Positions 16,533 to 24,697 of a stretch of DNA of 64,000 nt are shown here, in pieces (positions within the stretch are counted from its first letter, which is position 1; each line of letters starts with the position of its first letter). Below the pieces are notes generated by a model. It did not search any database and was not told the DNA's origin. It saw only the letters and a list, made by a program, of their open reading frames with translations. Where the stretch lies: assembly GCA_014946745.1 (NCBI GenBank), contig JADCRD010000001.1, positions 868,001-932,000 of the forward strand, given 5' to 3'. The stretch comes from Lysobacterales bacterium (GTDB lineage Bacteria; Pseudomonadota; Gammaproteobacteria; Xanthomonadales; Xanthomonadaceae). The position numbers were made by a program, and so were the translations under genes.

Positions 16533-16604
16533 AGCGCTCACCGTCGACGCAGCCTTGATCCGCAGTTCGCGCGGCCTGCACTGGTCGGGGGGCAGCCTGC
16601 GCGA

Positions 16605-17174
16605 ATGAAGACCTTCGTTCGAATCGCTGCACTCGCCGCGCTGGCCCTGTTGATCGTGGCCTGCGCCAGCACTCGCAAGGACGCTCCGATGTCCGGACCT
16701 GCACTCGCCAACGTTGATCTGCCGCGCTTCATGGGGCGCTGGTGGGTGATCGCCAACATTCCCTACTTCGCCGAGCGGGGAAAGGTGGCCAGCTCCGACA
16801 ACTACAGCCTGCGCGAGGATGGCCGCATCGACGTGGTCTACGCCTATCGCAAATCCTTCGAGGACACCGCAGAGCGCACCCTGAACGCTTGGGCACGGCC
16901 CTTGCCGAACACCGGCAACGCGCACTGGCGACAGCGCTTCTTCGGCATCCTCTCGGTCGAGCTGCAGGTGCTGGAAATTGATCCGGACTACCGCTGGGCC
17001 CTGATCGGCAATCCCAAACGCAGCTTGGCATGGGTGTTTGCGCGCGAGCCGGTCATGGCAGACACAGAGTACGCGCGCATCGTCGAGCGTCTGCGGCGCT
17101 TCGGCTACGAGCCTAACGACCTTAAGCGCGTACCGCAGCTTGCGGCGCAGGTCGGCCAGCCTGGCTTCCAGTGA
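16605..17174 (+). CDS. blc: Bacterial lipocalin lipoprotein (Blc-like)
   Basis: A 189-residue lipoprotein with signal peptide and lipobox (LALLIVAC|AS). The lipocalin fold is shown by the first signature around RFMGRWWVIANIPYFAERGK (G-x-W), the SSDNYSLREDGRIDVVYAYR strand pair, RQRFFGILSVELQVLEIDPD and the C-terminal YEPNDLKRVPQ. Blc-type lipocalins sit at the outer membrane and bind fatty acids or lysophospholipids. It follows the carboxylesterase gene by 72 bp on the same strand, so the two may be co-transcribed. It converges with the EamA transporter gene, with only 1 bp between their ends. Confidence 0.93.
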   Translation: MKTFVRIAALAALALLIVACASTRKDAPMSGPALANVDLPRFMGRWWVIANIPYFAERGKVASSDNYSLREDGRIDVVYAYRKSFEDTAERTLNAWARPLPNTGNAHWRQRFFGILSVELQVLEIDPDYRWALIGNPKRSLAWVFAREPVMADTEYARIVERLRRFGYEPNDLKRVPQLAAQVGQPGFQ

Positions 17175-17175
17175 A

Positions 17176-18090
17176 TCAGCGTCGGGCGCGCTGGCTCACC
17201 GCCACGCTGCCCAGGATCAGCAAGCCAGCCAACACCATCGGCAAGGTCACGGGTTCATCCAGCAGCCACCAGGCCCAGGCCACAGCGAACAGCGGAATCA
17301 GATAGGTGACTGTGGACGTGCGCGCCGGACCGATCCGCTCGACCAGCCGGTAGTAGCCGACCAGCGCGATGCCGGTGCAGAGCACGCCGAGGGCCACAGC
17401 AGCGCCCCAGGAGAGCGGGGACGGCGTGGCCTGCGGCCAGTACCATAGCGCGAGCGGCAAAGTCATCAGCGAAGCGCAGAGCAAGGTGGCGCCGGCCAGT
17501 GCCGCCGGCGGCAGCCCGCCCAGATGGCGGCGCACCAGGTGCACGCCGAGGCCATAGCAGAAGGCCGCGAACGTGGCGGCCGCGGCGGCCAGCCCCACGC
17601 TGGCGCCCGCGCTGCGGCCGCTGGCCAGCACCACCACACCGACAAAGCCGACCGCGAGCGCCGCCGCCCGCGCCGGGCCGATACGCTCGCGGAAGAACAG
17701 ATGCCCGACCAGGGCGGTGAAGGGCACGGTCATGGCATTGGCGATGGCGCCGATACCGGCCGGCGCCCGCCCCGCAGCCCAGGCGAACAGCACGAAGGGC
17801 AGAGCGGTGTTGATCGCGGCGATGCCGGCGATCACGCCCCACAGCTTCAGCGGAAAGCGGCGTCGCGCCAGCCACAGGAAGGGCAGCAGCACCAGCGCCC
17901 CGGACAGCAGGCGCACCTCGACCAGCGCGAACGCCCCGAACTCGGGCGCAGCCACGCGCATGAACAGGAAGGAAGCGCCCCAGATGGCGCCTAGAACGCC
18001 CAGCTCAAGCGGCGTCAGCCAGCCGGGCTCGGATCGCAGGGCGGGCGCGGAGGGCAGATGATCGGCCTGAAAGGCCCGGCTAGCGGACAT
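17176..18090 (-). CDS. EamA/RhaT-family (DMT) transporter
   Basis: A 304-residue inner-membrane protein with two EamA repeats and about ten membrane helices. The N-terminal GAIWGASFLFMRVAAPEFG is the usual first-helix pattern of the drug/metabolite transporter superfamily. AIANAMTVPFTALVGHLFFRERIGPARAAA closes the first repeat, and STVTYLIPLFAVAWAWWLLDEPVT is the equivalent in the second. The substrate is unknown; relatives export amino acids or small metabolites. The start at 18090 has AGAGGG upstream; an ATG at 18129 would add 13 residues. A gap of about 300 bp (18091-18388) that contains no gene lies beyond it. Confidence 0.88.
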   Translation of the reverse strand: MSASRAFQADHLPSAPALRSEPGWLTPLELGVLGAIWGASFLFMRVAAPEFGAFALVEVRLLSGALVLLPFLWLARRRFPLKLWGVIAGIAAINTALPFVLFAWAAGRAPAGIGAIANAMTVPFTALVGHLFFRERIGPARAAALAVGFVGVVVLASGRSAGASVGLAAAAATFAAFCYGLGVHLVRRHLGGLPPAALAGATLLCASLMTLPLALWYWPQATPSPLSWGAAVALGVLCTGIALVGYYRLVERIGPARTSTVTYLIPLFAVAWAWWLLDEPVTLPMVLAGLLILGSVAVSQRARR

Positions 18091-18388
18091 GCGCGACACC
18101 CTCTGCACGGATGGCAAGAGCGACAGCATGCCTGCTCGCGAGGCCGGCAGCTGGCCGGATCCGGACGGTGAGCGCGAAACGGACTGAGGGCATGAGGACT
18201 GCGTCTGTCCCCTGCCACCGCCGCTGAACGCCCATCACGGCAATGAGCCGCGCGAGTTCTGCACTCCAGGGCCAGTCCACCTCTCGTGGATTGGCGTTCC
18301 GCGCATGACCACGAACGCCCGGCTACGCAGCCCGCTGCAGCGCCTGGCGCTGTCGCGCGCTACGCGTTCGGCCAAGTGGCGGGCTCGG

Positions 18389-20326
18389 CTACTGGGGGCT
18401 CATGTCCACTCGTCCGGTCTCTTTCAATTCGCCGCGGTAGAAGCGCTGCTCCTTGATCAGTTCGCCGCTCAGCGTGAACAGGCGATCGCCGAAGGCGAAG
18501 AAGCGGGCGCTGCCGTACCAGGCGTAACAGTCCAGTTCGCATTCGCTGGTCGTGTGCTGCATGTCGACCCTGGCGGCCAGCTGCAGCATGTCGCCTGCGC
18601 GTCGGAAGACCAGAAGGTCTTCCACCAGATCCTCGCGGTAGTACCTCGAGCCCTTGGGAGGATCAGGCGCGAACACCGGCAGCCCGGCCAGCTCGGTGCC
18701 GTCGTCGAGCCGAGCGGCATTGAAGCTGTGGCTGCGCGAGGACAGGTCCGCGGCCATGCCGGGCCAGTGCCCCAGCGGGCCCACGGCCGCGTTGTCGCGG
18801 CGGACCAGCACGGTGCGCATGTCCTGCGGGTCACCGGCGCGGTAGACCGAGCCCATCAGCAGCACGTGCTCGGCCAGCAGCTCGATACGCTCGACCGGAG
18901 CCGGCAGGGGCAGGTGCTGGATCGGGCTGCCCGCCAGCGGCAGGCGGTGCAGTTGGCGGGTGCCGGGCTGGTGTTCACCGTCGTCCCTGTCATCGCCGCC
19001 CGCTTCCTCCAGCGCCAGCCAGGCCGCGTCCTGATCGAAGCGCAGTAAGGCGATCTCGCCCTCGATGCTGGCGCGGATCTCGGCCGGGGCGAGGCCCGGC
19101 GTGCGCGCGCGGAAGCGGCTGAGGGGGATGTACTGCAGCAGGTTGCGCTGGGCGTTCTCGCTGAGGCGCTCGCTGCCGATCAGATACAGGCCGTCGGCGG
19201 TTTCCTTGAAGCCGAAGCGGCCATTGGGCAGGCCGGTGGTGGCGATCACGGTGGGGGCTTCGGCGCGGTTCTGCGGCAGACGCAGCACGCGGCTGGCGTA
19301 GTCGCCGGGCTCCGGCCCTGTCCAGCGAGCCAGCCACGGATCGAAGTCGCGGCGGCGCCAGGCCTGCGCCGTCCAGCTGTAGTCGGCGAGGTAGATGCCA
19401 TCGGTAGCGATGTAGGTGCTGGCGCCGGCATTGGCGACGGCGGCGCTGCGCGTACAGGCCAGACGCTGCTGCAGCAGGCCCTCCAGATCGCAGCGCAGGA
19501 AGGCGTAGACCTGGGGCTCCGCCCCGAGACCGTCCAGCACCTGAAGATCGTCCGGGGCGAGCAGATAGACGCGGGTGGCTTCGATCCGCTCGCCGTCGTT
19601 GCCGACACGCGCTGCGAACGGCCAGTTGTCCTTGAGCAGGCTGTCGGCAGAGAAGCTCAGCGACAGCACGAGCTCGCCGTCGCGGATGCGCGCGCCGGAG
19701 TCGTTGCTCGAGAAGTAGTCGTCCACTTTGAGCTGCCAGCGCCCGCGCGGTTCGAGGCCGCCGCTCGCATCAAGCCTGAAGACGAACAGCTCGGCGGCGT
19801 TCGATCCGAAGTTGTAGCCCAGCAGGATCGCGCCACCGCTGAAGGTGAGGATCTCGTCGTAGTACAGATCGTCCCGCGAGTCGTCGGCGACCACTGGATG
19901 GCTGTGCAGCAGTTCGAAGCGCTCGCGCCCTGGCGCGCCGGTGTCGATCACGTGCAGCACGCCCTGCCGCAGCACCAGCAGCAGCGGGCCCATCTTCTTG
20001 ACGATGCCGCCTTCGTCGACGCCCGCTTCCTGGTTGTTGGTGATGAGGTCGGTGTCGACGATACGGCTGCCGGTGACCGTGATCGAATCGAGCGCAGCGC
20101 AATCGTCGGCATCGTCGCTCGTGCAGCCTCCACCGAACGCGTACCCGAAGCCACGTCCGTTCGACGCCTTCGATTTGGAATCCCGCCATTGGATGTAGTC
20201 CGCTCGGCTAGATTGCAGCGCCAGCTCAAGCCCTTCCTGTGAGGCAGGTCGAACGGTGTGCGAATGCTGGCTGGCGCAGCCGGCAGAGACCACTGCGGCG
20301 AGAACCGCGAAAAGGGCGAGCTTCAT
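18389..20326 (-). CDS. Beta-propeller-domain lipoprotein (DUF2137-like)
   Basis: A 645-residue predicted lipoprotein: MKLALFAVLAAVVSAGC|AS with a lipobox. The segment ITNNQEAGVDEGGIVKKMGP is the hallmark opening of the secreted beta-propeller family distantly related to WD40 proteins (TN-x-Q-x-x-G-V-D-E-x-x-I-V-K-x). Repeated propeller strands follow through residue 640, for example RVYLLAPDDLQVLDGL, GRFGFKETADGLYLIGS and SARFFAFGDRLFTLSGE. Paired Cys (CTSDDADDC, CELDC) fit an exported protein. The biochemical role of the family is not established; Bacillus relatives are secreted. The start at 20326 begins the signal peptide. Confidence 0.85.
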   Translation of the reverse strand: MKLALFAVLAAVVSAGCASQHSHTVRPASQEGLELALQSSRADYIQWRDSKSKASNGRGFGYAFGGGCTSDDADDCAALDSITVTGSRIVDTDLITNNQEAGVDEGGIVKKMGPLLLVLRQGVLHVIDTGAPGRERFELLHSHPVVADDSRDDLYYDEILTFSGGAILLGYNFGSNAAELFVFRLDASGGLEPRGRWQLKVDDYFSSNDSGARIRDGELVLSLSFSADSLLKDNWPFAARVGNDGERIEATRVYLLAPDDLQVLDGLGAEPQVYAFLRCDLEGLLQQRLACTRSAAVANAGASTYIATDGIYLADYSWTAQAWRRRDFDPWLARWTGPEPGDYASRVLRLPQNRAEAPTVIATTGLPNGRFGFKETADGLYLIGSERLSENAQRNLLQYIPLSRFRARTPGLAPAEIRASIEGEIALLRFDQDAAWLALEEAGGDDRDDGEHQPGTRQLHRLPLAGSPIQHLPLPAPVERIELLAEHVLLMGSVYRAGDPQDMRTVLVRRDNAAVGPLGHWPGMAADLSSRSHSFNAARLDDGTELAGLPVFAPDPPKGSRYYREDLVEDLLVFRRAGDMLQLAARVDMQHTTSECELDCYAWYGSARFFAFGDRLFTLSGELIKEQRFYRGELKETGRVDMSPQ

Positions 20327-20394
20327 GGACAGCAAGGCCAGGTAAGGCGCGAACAATCGCGCCGCCGCAGTCTGCTGGAGCCGGCGCCCATCGT

Positions 20395-20769
20395 TCAATC
20401 GGATCGTGTTCCGGACGCGCGCCGCTCCGCCTCTTCCGCCTCTGCCTGCTTCCACGGCAGCCGCCCTTCAGTTTCCAGAGGCAGGGCAAACACCAGAAAG
20501 CAGCGGGTCAGCACGATCAGGCCGAGCATCAGCAGGCTGCTCAAGGTGTAGTCGATGGTGACGGCGGCCACCAGGAACTCAAGGTCGAGGATTGGGGCGC
20601 GGACGCTGCGGCGGCGGTAGGCGAATTGGGCCGCGTGCGCCTCCACACGGCCCAAGCCGCGCAGCCACTCCACGGTCGAAACCACGAAGCCGGCGAGGGT
20701 CACGCCGACGCCGATCAGCTCGACGCCGAGGATCAGGTTGCGAACGCCTTCGACGAAAGCGCTCTGCAT
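20395..20769 (-). CDS. DUF1622 family small membrane protein
   Basis: A 124-residue inner-membrane protein with two to three helices (residues about 10-32, 60-80 and 80-98). The ILDLEFLVAAVTIDYTLSSL segment followed by a helix and an acidic-basic tail (ETEGRLPWKQAEAEEAERR) matches the DUF1622 pattern of L-x-x-E-F-x-x-A-x-x-I. Function unknown in the family; a link to ion or stress physiology has not been shown. It lies just upstream of, and on the same strand as, the beta-propeller lipoprotein gene (68 bp), so co-transcription is possible. Confidence 0.8.
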   Translation of the reverse strand: MQSAFVEGVRNLILGVELIGVGVTLAGFVVSTVEWLRGLGRVEAHAAQFAYRRRSVRAPILDLEFLVAAVTIDYTLSSLLMLGLIVLTRCFLVFALPLETEGRLPWKQAEAEEAERRASGTRSD

Positions 20770-20909
20770 CGCTTTCCCGGATCTGCAAGGGCGCGCGCAG
20801 TCTCACCGATTGTGCCGCTGCGAGCGGGATGGGACGTGCGTAGGCCCACTTGATCGCCCTGCTCTGTAAGCTTGCACGCCGGCGTGGGGCAAGCGAAAGG
20901 AGAAGAGCG

Positions 20910-21176
20910 ATGGCCACCGGTTGGGCCGGCGACGGCGCCGTTCAGGATCAGATCGACGCAACCGTCAAGGACGCGATCAGGCGTGCGCGGGCGCAGCTGC
21001 CCACAGGGCCGAGCCTAAGCCACTGCGAGTGCTGTGAGGCGCCGATTCCCGAAGCGCGGCGCAAGGCGCTGACGGGCGTGCGTTTCTGCGTGTCCTGCCA
21101 AGAGGCTGAAGATCGCGAAGCGCGCGCCGGCGCGGGCTACAACCGCCGCGGCAGCAAGGACAGTCAGCTACGCTGA
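20910..21176 (+). CDS. DksA/TraR-type C4 zinc-finger protein
   Basis: An 88-residue protein with a single DksA/TraR-type C4 zinc finger (CECCEAPIPEARRKALTGVR, then FCVSCQEAED): C-x2-C-x17-C-x2-C. It lacks the long DksA coiled coil, so it resembles the short TraR/YbiI class. Such proteins may modulate RNA polymerase through its secondary channel; the acidic coiled-coil-tip residues are not clear here. The start at 20910 is well supported by AAGGAGA eight bases upstream; the frame extends upstream without a plausible start. The end converges with the diguanylate cyclase gene (7-bp gap). Confidence 0.87.
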   Translation: MATGWAGDGAVQDQIDATVKDAIRRARAQLPTGPSLSHCECCEAPIPEARRKALTGVRFCVSCQEAEDREARAGAGYNRRGSKDSQLR

Positions 21177-21183
21177 AGCGGCG

Positions 21184-22218
21184 TCAGCCCAGCCGCGTGC
21201 GCCGTTCCGCCAGCACTTCCATGCTGCCGGTGTGTGCGGTCGGGTCGAGGTCGATGTCGAAGCAGTCGCGGCCGGCGTGCTTGGCCCGATACAGGGCGGC
21301 GTCGGCGCGGGCCAGCCATTCGTTCCAGGTCTCGTCGGCGTGCAGGGCCGCAGCACCGATCGACACGGTGACCGCACCGCCTGGACTGCGCAGCTCGGCG
21401 CGCAGGGTGTCCTGCAGTCGTTCGATCACGGTAGGCAGGGCGTTCAGTGGGGTGGACGGCAGCAGCAGCACGAACTCCTCGCCGCCCAGCCGATACAGGC
21501 GATCCAACTTGCGCAGGCGGCCGCGGACGATGGCGGCGAACTCCGCCAGCACGCGGTCGCCGGCCTCGTGGCCGTGCTCGTCGTTGATGCGTTTGAAGTG
21601 GTCGAGGTCGATCACGGCGAGCACGGTGGGCCGCGCGCGCCGCTCGAACTGGCGGACCGCTTCTTCAAGTTCGGCCTCCATCAGTCTGCGATTGCCCGCT
21701 GCCGTCAGCGGATCGTGCGAGGCCAGCGACTCCAGCTGGCGCCGCTGCAGATCGGTGCGATAGGCGAAGATGAAGGCATAGAGGCTGACCAGGCCGGCAG
21801 TGACGGCGAACGACACGCGCTCGCTGCTCTCGGGGAAGCCCCCGCCCAGCACCGCGATGGCCAACACCACCAAAACGTTCGCCACCAGCGCAGTGCGCCG
21901 ATCGACCAGGAAGAAGTTCGCAAGCAGCACGCAGTAGGACCACAGCATGCCGTTGCGTCCCAGCACTTCCGCGGCGAGGAAGACAGCCGAGCAAATGACG
22001 CCCACCATGACCAGGGCCGCGCCGCCGGTGCGGCCTGTACGCCAGGCGTAGAGCACCGGCGCGCAGATCGCCAGCACGATCAGGCTGTCCATGACGCCCG
22101 CCGTCCATTCGCCGCGAGCGAAGCGATAGAGAGCGAACGGGAAGATGCCCACCACCGCGCAGAGCCCGAACAGGCTCATGATCGCGAAGCGGAAATCGCT
22201 GCGTAGGCGGGCCAGCAT
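21184..22218 (-). CDS. Membrane diguanylate cyclase (GGDEF)
   Basis: A 344-residue inner-membrane protein. Six hydrophobic helices occupy residues about 10-155 (a 5-7TM type sensor), followed by a GGDEF domain (about 165-325). The active-site motif is GGEEF at 245-249 with the usual LAVIDLDHFKRINDEHGHEAGD block before it. The inhibitory I-site RKLD (236-239) is five residues upstream of GGEEF, so product feedback is expected. It should make cyclic-di-GMP from two GTP. ATG 22218 (MLARLRSDFRF) is preferred; an ATG at 22290 directly abutting the parC stop would add 24 residues. It may be read through from parC. Confidence 0.93.
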   Translation of the reverse strand: MLARLRSDFRFAIMSLFGLCAVVGIFPFALYRFARGEWTAGVMDSLIVLAICAPVLYAWRTGRTGGAALVMVGVICSAVFLAAEVLGRNGMLWSYCVLLANFFLVDRRTALVANVLVVLAIAVLGGGFPESSERVSFAVTAGLVSLYAFIFAYRTDLQRRQLESLASHDPLTAAGNRRLMEAELEEAVRQFERRARPTVLAVIDLDHFKRINDEHGHEAGDRVLAEFAAIVRGRLRKLDRLYRLGGEEFVLLLPSTPLNALPTVIERLQDTLRAELRSPGGAVTVSIGAAALHADETWNEWLARADAALYRAKHAGRDCFDIDLDPTAHTGSMEVLAERRTRLG

Positions 22219-22290
22219 GTTGACGGCAGTCACGCTCGGGGCGGAGTCGAGAACACCGTGCAAGCGGCGTTCCCGAGTACGCGCCAGCAC

Positions 22291-24540
22291 TTACGCGGGT
22301 TCGACCCGATCCACGCGCTGGAAGCCGCGCGGCAGGGGGTTGCCGCGGGTGGCGCGGGCGCCGGCGTAAGCCTGCAGGTCGCGCCAGCTCACCGTCAGCT
22401 TGCGCTGGCCGCAGTGCAGCACCAGCTCGCCGCCCTGGCGAACGGTGGTCAAAGCGATCACCCGCTCCTCGCCGGATTTCAGCTTGGCCGGCGGAATCTG
22501 CAGGATCTTGTTGCCCTTGCCGCGATCGAGCTCGGGCAGCTCGGCGATCGGGAAGGCCAGCAGCTGTCCTGCTGAGGAGATCGCCACCAGCCAGTCCTGC
22601 GCCGGATCGGCGACCGCGACGGGGGTCAGCACTTCGGCACCCTCGTCCAGATTCAGCAGGGCTTTGCCCGCCTTGTTGCGGCCGGTGAAGTTTTCGAAGC
22701 GGGTGACAAAGCCGTAGCCGAAGGAGCTGGCGAGCAGGAAGCGCTGCTCGTTCTCGCCGATGGCGGCGGTGACGAAGCCGACGCCGCTGGCCGGGGTGAA
22801 GCGGCCGGTCAGCGGTTCGCCGTTGCCGCGTGCGGAGGGCAGGGTGTGCGCGCCTGTCGAGTAGCTGCGGCCGGTCGCATCCAGGAAGGCCGCCTGCTGG
22901 GTGCTGCGGCCGCGAACGGCCACCAGCAGGCGATCGCCCTCGCGGTAGGACAGCCCGGCCGGGTCGACTTCATGGCCCTTGGCTGAGCGCACCCAGCCCT
23001 TCTCGGAGACCACGATCGTGACCGGCTCGCTGCTGACCAGTTCAGCCTCGGAGATCGCCTGCGCGGCGCCGCGCTCGACCAGCGGCGAGCGGCGGGCGTC
23101 GCCGAACTTCTTGGCGTCGGCGACCAGCTCGTCCTTGATCAGCTTCTTCAGCTTGGCCGGCGAAGCGAGGATGCTCTGGATCTTCTCGCGCTCCTTGGCG
23201 AGCTCGGACTGCTCGCCGCGGATCTTCATTTCCTCCAGCCGGGCCAGCTGCTTCAGCTTGGTGTCGAGGATGTACTCGGCCTGCACTTCGGTCAGGCCGA
23301 AGCGCGCCATCAGCACGGGCTTGGGCTCGTCCTCGCTGCGGATGATGCGGATCACTTCATCGAGGTTGAGGAAGGCGATCAGCAGGCCTTCCAGCAGGTG
23401 CAGACGACGCTCGACCTTGTCGAGGCGATGATTCAGGCGGCGCACCACGGTGGTCTGGCGGAAGGCCAGCCAGTCGCGCAGGAAGGCCTTCAGGTTCTTC
23501 ACCTGCGGCTTGCCATCGAGCCCGATGACGTTGAAGTTGACGCGGTAGCTCTTTTCCAGATCGGTGGTGGCGAACAGATGCCCCATCAGCTGCTCGGCAT
23601 CGACGCGATTGGAGCGCGGCACCAGCACGATGCGGATCGGGTTCTGGTGGTCGCTCTCGTCGCGGATGTCCTCCAGCCACGGCAGCTTCTTGGCGCGCAT
23701 CTGCTGGGCGATCTGCTCCATCACCTTGCCGGGGCTGACCTGGTAGGGCAGGGCGGTGATGACGATGTTGTTCTGCTCGCGGGTGTAGGCCGAGCGCGCA
23801 CGCACGCTGCCGCCGCCGGTCTCGTAGATCTTCTTGAGATCGGCCGCCGGGGTGATGATCTCGGCCGCAGTCGGGTAGTCCGGACCGCGCACGTGCTCGC
23901 AGAGGTCGGCGATGGTGGCGTCCGGGTCGTCCAAGAGACGCACGCAGGCGCTGACGACTTCATTCAGGTTGTGTGGCGGGATGTCCGTCGCCATGCCGAC
24001 CGCAATACCCGTGGTGCCGTTCAGCAGCAGGTGCGGCAGGCGCGCCGGCATCCAGCTGGGCTCTTCCAGGGTGCCGTCGAAGTTCGGCGACCAGTCGACC
24101 GTGCCCTGGCCCAGCTCGCCCAGCAGCACTTCGGCGATCGGGGTCAGCTTGGACTCGGTGTAGCGCATCGCTGCGAACGATTTGGGGTCGTCGGTCGAGC
24201 CGAAGTTGCCCTGGCCCTCGATCAGCGGGTAGCGGTAGGAGAAGGGCTGGGCCATCAGCACCAGCGCCTCGTAGCAGGCCGAGTCGCCGTGCGGGTGAAA
24301 CTTGCCGATCACGTCACCGACGGTGCGCGCCGACTTCTTCGGCTTGGCCGCGGCGTTCAGGCCGAGCTCGCTCATGGCGTAGATGATCCGCCGCTGCACC
24401 GGCTTCAGGCCGTCGCCGAGGAAGGGCAGGGCGCGGTCCAGCACCACGTACATCGAGTAATCGAGGTAGGCGCGCTCGGCGTACTCGTGCAGGGGGATCT
24501 GCTCGAAACCGTGGAAGCTCTGGCGGGTCAGGTCGGACAT
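22291..24540 (-). CDS. parC: DNA topoisomerase IV subunit A
   Basis: A 749-residue ParC. The N-terminal breakage-reunion domain has the catalytic Tyr in [10 protein letters not shown] (about residue 125). The quinolone-determining region reads [20 protein letters not shown], with the Ser and Glu of the susceptible enzyme retained. [17 protein letters not shown] and the tower/coiled-coil region follow. The C-terminal part (about 500-740) carries degenerate beta-pinwheel repeats ([37 protein letters not shown]). With ParE it decatenates daughter chromosomes. ParE is not in the window. Length and order are normal for gammaproteobacteria. Confidence 0.98.
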   Translation of the reverse strand: MSDLTRQSFHGFEQIPLHEYAERAYLDYSMYVVLDRALPFLGDGLKPVQRRIIYAMSELGLNAAAKPKKSARTVGDVIGKFHPHGDSACYEALVLMAQPFSYRYPLIEGQGNFGSTDDPKSFAAMRYTESKLTPIAEVLLGELGQGTVDWSPNFDGTLEEPSWMPARLPHLLLNGTTGIAVGMATDIPPHNLNEVVSACVRLLDDPDATIADLCEHVRGPDYPTAAEIITPAADLKKIYETGGGSVRARSAYTREQNNIVITALPYQVSPGKVMEQIAQQMRAKKLPWLEDIRDESDHQNPIRIVLVPRSNRVDAEQLMGHLFATTDLEKSYRVNFNVIGLDGKPQVKNLKAFLRDWLAFRQTTVVRRLNHRLDKVERRLHLLEGLLIAFLNLDEVIRIIRSEDEPKPVLMARFGLTEVQAEYILDTKLKQLARLEEMKIRGEQSELAKEREKIQSILASPAKLKKLIKDELVADAKKFGDARRSPLVERGAAQAISEAELVSSEPVTIVVSEKGWVRSAKGHEVDPAGLSYREGDRLLVAVRGRSTQQAAFLDATGRSYSTGAHTLPSARGNGEPLTGRFTPASGVGFVTAAIGENEQRFLLASSFGYGFVTRFENFTGRNKAGKALLNLDEGAEVLTPVAVADPAQDWLVAISSAGQLLAFPIAELPELDRGKGNKILQIPPAKLKSGEERVIALTTVRQGGELVLHCGQRKLTVSWRDLQAYAGARATRGNPLPRGFQRVDRVEPA

Positions 24541-24642
24541 CGGGTTCGCGTCTTGGGCAGCGTCAGCAGGGCGCGAATGCTAGCAGCTTGGGCTTGCGCC
24601 GCCCGCGCGTGGCCGTCGTGCTGGAACCGCGCGCACAAACGA

Positions 24643-24674
24643 CAGCGGCCGCGCCTTGCCGGGCGCGGCCGCTG
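24643..24674 (-). terminator. Strong hairpin after the TonB-dependent receptor gene
   Basis: A 13-bp perfect stem (CAGCGGCCGCGCC at 24643-24655, complement at 24662-24674) lies 24 bp past the receptor stop and before parC on the same strand. It probably separates the two transcripts. It is not followed by a T run. Confidence 0.65.
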
Positions 24675-24697
24675 AGGGTGCACGTTGGTAAGGCCGC